In this document: one piece after another, positions 12,253 through 15,009 of the stretch
How positions within the stretch are numbered: position 1 is the first letter of the stretch
Layout: every line of letters begins with the position of its first letter
DNA from: Patescibacteria group bacterium
GTDB taxonomy: Bacteria; Patescibacteriota; UBA1384; JAHJRZ01
Direction: 5' to 3'
DNA length: 15,009 bases
Assembly (NCBI GenBank): GCA_018830605.1
Contig: JAHJRZ010000086.1
Span: 1 to 15,009, forward strand
Made by a program: the position numbers and the translations under genes
The notes under the pieces: model-generated
The model's database searches: none
The model's input: only the letters and a program-made list of their open reading frames with translations
What the model was told of the DNA's origin: nothing

Positions 12253-15009
12253 ATGACCGAAGAAGAAATATTAAAATTTTGGCGAGAGAAGAAGATTTTT
12301 GAGAAGAGTCTGGATCAGAATAAAGATAAAAAACTCTTCAGCTTTTTTGACGGTCCTCCTTTTGCCACCGGCCTGCCACATTATGGCCATATTTTAGCTT
12401 CAATTATTAAAGATTTAGTCGGTCGGTATCAGACAATGAAAGGATGTTATGTTCCTCGGCGCTGGGGCTGGGATTGCCATGGCCTGCCGATTGAGAATAT
12501 CATTGAGAAAAAATTAAATATCTCCGGCAAAAAAGAAATCGAAAAAATCGGCGTAGATAAATTTAACCAGGCTTGTCAGAACGCGGTTCTAAAATATAGC
12601 GAGGAGTGGGGAGAGATGGTCGAGCGCATCGGCCGCTGGGTTGACTTTAAACACTCCTATAAAACAATGGATTCGACCTATGTCGAATCAGTCTGGTGGG
12701 CCTTAAAAGAAATTTGGGAAAAAGGCCTCCTCTATGAAGGGAAAAAGGTGCTTTTGTATTGTCCGCGCTGCGAAACTCCCATCTCTAATTTTGAAGTGGC
12801 AATGGATAATAGTTATAACGACGTCAAAGAAGAGACGATCACGGTCGCTTTCAAATTAGAAAAAAATGACAAATTTCCCAAGAATACTTATCTTTTAGCT
12901 TGGACGACTACTCCTTGGACGTTGCCTGCCAATGTGGTTCTTGCGGTCGGAGAAAAAATAAAATATGAGCTTGTAAATAACGGCAACAATAATTACCTTC
13001 TTGCCCAAGAGAGAAGAAAAATTTATTTCAAAAGAACAAAAGCGCGAAAAACCTTCTTGGGCCGGGAATTAGTCGGGCTTAAATACGAACCCTTATATGG
13101 AGTGGTTAAAGACAATGCCAAAGCTTATTCAGTTTTCTCGGCCGATTTTGTAATTACAAATGAAGGCACCGGCATCGTCCACACGGCCGTGGTCTACGGC
13201 GAAGATGACTATAACTTGGGGCTAAAATATGATCTGCCGACGGCCCCGTTCTTGGACGAACGAGGCCACTTTAATGAACTGGCGCCAAAATTTTTGCAAG
13301 GAAAATATTTCAAGCAAGCTGATAAAATAATCATTTTAGACCTCAAAAAAAGAAAATTAATATTTAAAAAACAGGCCCTGGTCCACAGCTATCCCTTTTG
13401 CTGGCGCTGTAATACTCAACTCTATTACAATGCCATCCCGGCCTGGTTTATTAATATCCAAAAAATCAAAAAATTTTTGCTGGCGACGAATGAATCAATC
13501 AATTGGTATCCAGAGCATTTAAAACATGGACGATTTGCTAAAGGGATTGAAGATGCGCCCGACTGGAATATCTCTCGCAACCGCTATTGGGCAACTCCCA
13601 TTCCTATTTGGAAGTGCGAGGGGCTGGATTGCAATAATTTGGTTGTTATCGGAAGTTTTACTGAATTGAAAGAAAAATCTTTAAATTTTAATGAGATTTA
13701 TCCCAGCGACGAGGTCAGAAAAGCGGATCTGCACAAGCATAAAATGGATAAGATTAAACTGAAATGCGGCGTGTGCCGCGGAGAAATGAAGAGAGTCCCT
13801 GAAGTCTTAGATTGCTGGGTTGAATCAGCTTCAATGCCCTTTGCCGAGCTTCATTATCCTTTTGAAAATGAGGAAAAATTCAATCAGCATTTTCCGGCGC
13901 AATTTGTGGCAGAATATATTTCTCAAACTCGGGCTTGGTTTTATACCATGCATGTAATTTCAACGATCCTCTTTAATAAGGCGCCTTTTGAAAATGTCGT
14001 GACAACCGGCACCATTCTTAACGAAAAAGGCGAAAAATTGTCTAAATCAAAAAATAATTATCCTGATCCGCGGGCTATGATAGAAAAGCATGGTGTTGAC
14101 GCCTTAAGATTTTATCTGATGTCATCAGTCGTTATGAAATCCGAGAATATTCTCTTTTCCGAACACGATTTAGATGAGATAAAAAAGAAAGTAATAATTA
14201 TTATCTCTAATGTTCTTTCTTTTTATAGACTTTATCCTTTGCAAGAAAAAAATAAATTTCTGCCGGAAAAAGAAAATCTGCACACTCTCGACGGCTGGAT
14301 TATGGCGCGGCTCTCTCAATTGGTTAAGGAGACGACCGAGTATCTTGATAAGTATGATGTGATCAGGGCCTCGCGAGAGATAACCTTTTTTATTTCAGAT
14401 CTCTCGACTTGGTACTTGCGCCGCTCCAGGGATCGTTTTAAAGAAGGCAGCGAATCCGGCAGCCAAGTCTTTTACTACGTCTTATTAACCCTTGCCAAAA
14501 TTATGGCGCCTCTCACTCCTTTTATCGCGGAAAATATTTATCAGGAACTCAAAGGACCCAAAGAATCAGTCCATTTGGATGATTGGCCCGAAACTCAAAA
14601 AGATTATCTTGATGAGAAATTAATTGAATCGATGACGAAGACCCGTGAGGTTGTGGCGCTCGCGCTTGGTAGGCGAGCCGAAGCGGGCATTAAAATCAGA
14701 CAACCGCTCTCTAAATTAACAATCAATACTTCCCTTGGCGAAGAATTTTTGGAATTAATTAAGGATGAAGTCAATGTGGAAAAAGTGGGTTATAAAAAAT
14801 CAAAAGAAGAAGTCGCCCTAGACACAGAAATTACACCGGAATTAAAAGAAAAAGGAGTGGTGCGCGACCTCATCCGCGAGATCAACGCTTTGCGCAAAAA
14901 AGAAGGGCTAACGATTAAAGACAGAACCAAAATTATTTTTGGCGCTGACATTAAGACCAAAAAAATTATTAAAAAATATAAAGAAGAAATTTTAGAGAGC
15001 ACTCTCTCA
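12253..15009 (+). CDS. ileS: Isoleucyl-tRNA synthetase, type 2 (eukaryote-like), C-terminal end cut
   Basis: Class I synthetase that charges tRNA-Ile and hydrolyses mischarged valine. 919 residues are visible; the family is ~1000-1080, so roughly 100 are missing beyond the window. The HIGH motif is PHYGH (42-46) and KMSKS is KLSKS (595-599). The CP1 editing domain begins with WTTTPWTLPAN (217-227). Cysteine pairs at C170/C173 and in FCWRC suggest zinc sites. WVESASMPFA (522-531), in place of the bacterial type 1 form with SGST, and NISRNRYWATPIPIW mark the type 2 class, which is known for natural mupirocin tolerance. ATG 12253 is the first start after an in-frame TAG 21 bp upstream. AUA codons are used (codon 6), so the UAU tRNA at 6526 is needed. 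GC content returns to core-genome level here. Confidence 0.97.
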   Translation, partial: MTEEEILKFWREKKIFEKSLDQNKDKKLFSFFDGPPFATGLPHYGHILASIIKDLVGRYQTMKGCYVPRRWGWDCHGLPIENIIEKKLNISGKKEIEKIGVDKFNQACQNAVLKYSEEWGEMVERIGRWVDFKHSYKTMDSTYVESVWWALKEIWEKGLLYEGKKVLLYCPRCETPISNFEVAMDNSYNDVKEETITVAFKLEKNDKFPKNTYLLAWTTTPWTLPANVVLAVGEKIKYELVNNGNNNYLLAQERRKIYFKRTKARKTFLGRELVGLKYEPLYGVVKDNAKAYSVFSADFVITNEGTGIVHTAVVYGEDDYNLGLKYDLPTAPFLDERGHFNELAPKFLQGKYFKQADKIIILDLKKRKLIFKKQALVHSYPFCWRCNTQLYYNAIPAWFINIQKIKKFLLATNESINWYPEHLKHGRFAKGIEDAPDWNISRNRYWATPIPIWKCEGLDCNNLVVIGSFTELKEKSLNFNEIYPSDEVRKADLHKHKMDKIKLKCGVCRGEMKRVPEVLDCWVESASMPFAELHYPFENEEKFNQHFPAQFVAEYISQTRAWFYTMHVISTILFNKAPFENVVTTGTILNEKGEKLSKSKNNYPDPRAMIEKHGVDALRFYLMSSVVMKSENILFSEHDLDEIKKKVIIIISNVLSFYRLYPLQEKNKFLPEKENLHTLDGWIMARLSQLVKETTEYLDKYDVIRASREITFFISDLSTWYLRRSRDRFKEGSESGSQVFYYVLLTLAKIMAPLTPFIAENIYQELKGPKESVHLDDWPETQKDYLDEKLIESMTKTREVVALALGRRAEAGIKIRQPLSKLTINTSLGEEFLELIKDEVNVEKVGYKKSKEEVALDTEITPELKEKGVVRDLIREINALRKKEGLTIKDRTKIIFGADIKTKKIIKKYKEEILESTLS

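Overview
The window looks like a small-genome bacterium of the Candidate Phyla Radiation (Patescibacteria, Parcubacteria-like). This is inferred from the moderately AT-rich housekeeping genes, the compact rpsO-pnp-rnj-ftsK arrangement, an IleRS of the eukaryote-like type 2 class, a tRNA without an encoded CCA, and many genes without a clear Shine-Dalgarno sequence. No 16S rRNA or ribosomal-protein cluster is present, so the phylum call is only moderately firm.

Layout. (1) 1-6600, minus strand, is core genome: tRNA-Ile(UAU), rpsO (S15), pnp (PNPase), rnj (RNase J) and ftsK (C-terminal end cut by the window edge). Good sigma-70-type promoters lie before rpsO, rnj and ftsK. The rnj promoter is a perfect TTGACA-17-TACAAT whose -35 box sits in the last codons of pnp. 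(2) 6600-12250 is an accessory island that is visibly more AT-rich. All its genes are on the minus strand: a radical SAM protein, a small one-helix membrane protein, a beta-class DNA methyltransferase with a likely restriction endonuclease, and a second restriction endonuclease with a gamma-class adenine methyltransferase. (3) 12253 to the end, plus strand, is ileS, cut at its C terminus.

The island is the interesting part. The small membrane-protein gene is flanked by two related palindromic sites with integron attC architecture (TAAC / ATATCTGG / loop / CAGATA / GTTA). The 5' end of this unit matches the R'' box of its own 3' site better than the R box of the neighbouring site, which is what an excisable integron gene cassette predicts. 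No integrase is in the window, so this would be a CALIN-like cluster. The two restriction-modification modules are each bounded by direct repeats. Repeat A is 39 bp, 37/39 identical, at 9954 and 12123. Repeat B is a ~33-bp hairpin with a T-tract at 6721 and 9988. This suggests modular, recombination-driven acquisition.

How the genes work together: S15, PNPase and RNase J form a ribosome/RNA-turnover cluster, and FtsK acts in division and chromosome segregation. The island supplies DNA modification and restriction (two independent systems), plus a radical SAM enzyme and a membrane protein of unknown function that may belong to the same defence or accessory cargo. The tRNA-Ile(UAU) on the left edge and the IleRS gene on the right edge both serve isoleucine decoding. 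A UAU anticodon is unusual in bacteria, where AUA is normally read by a lysidine-modified CAU tRNA.
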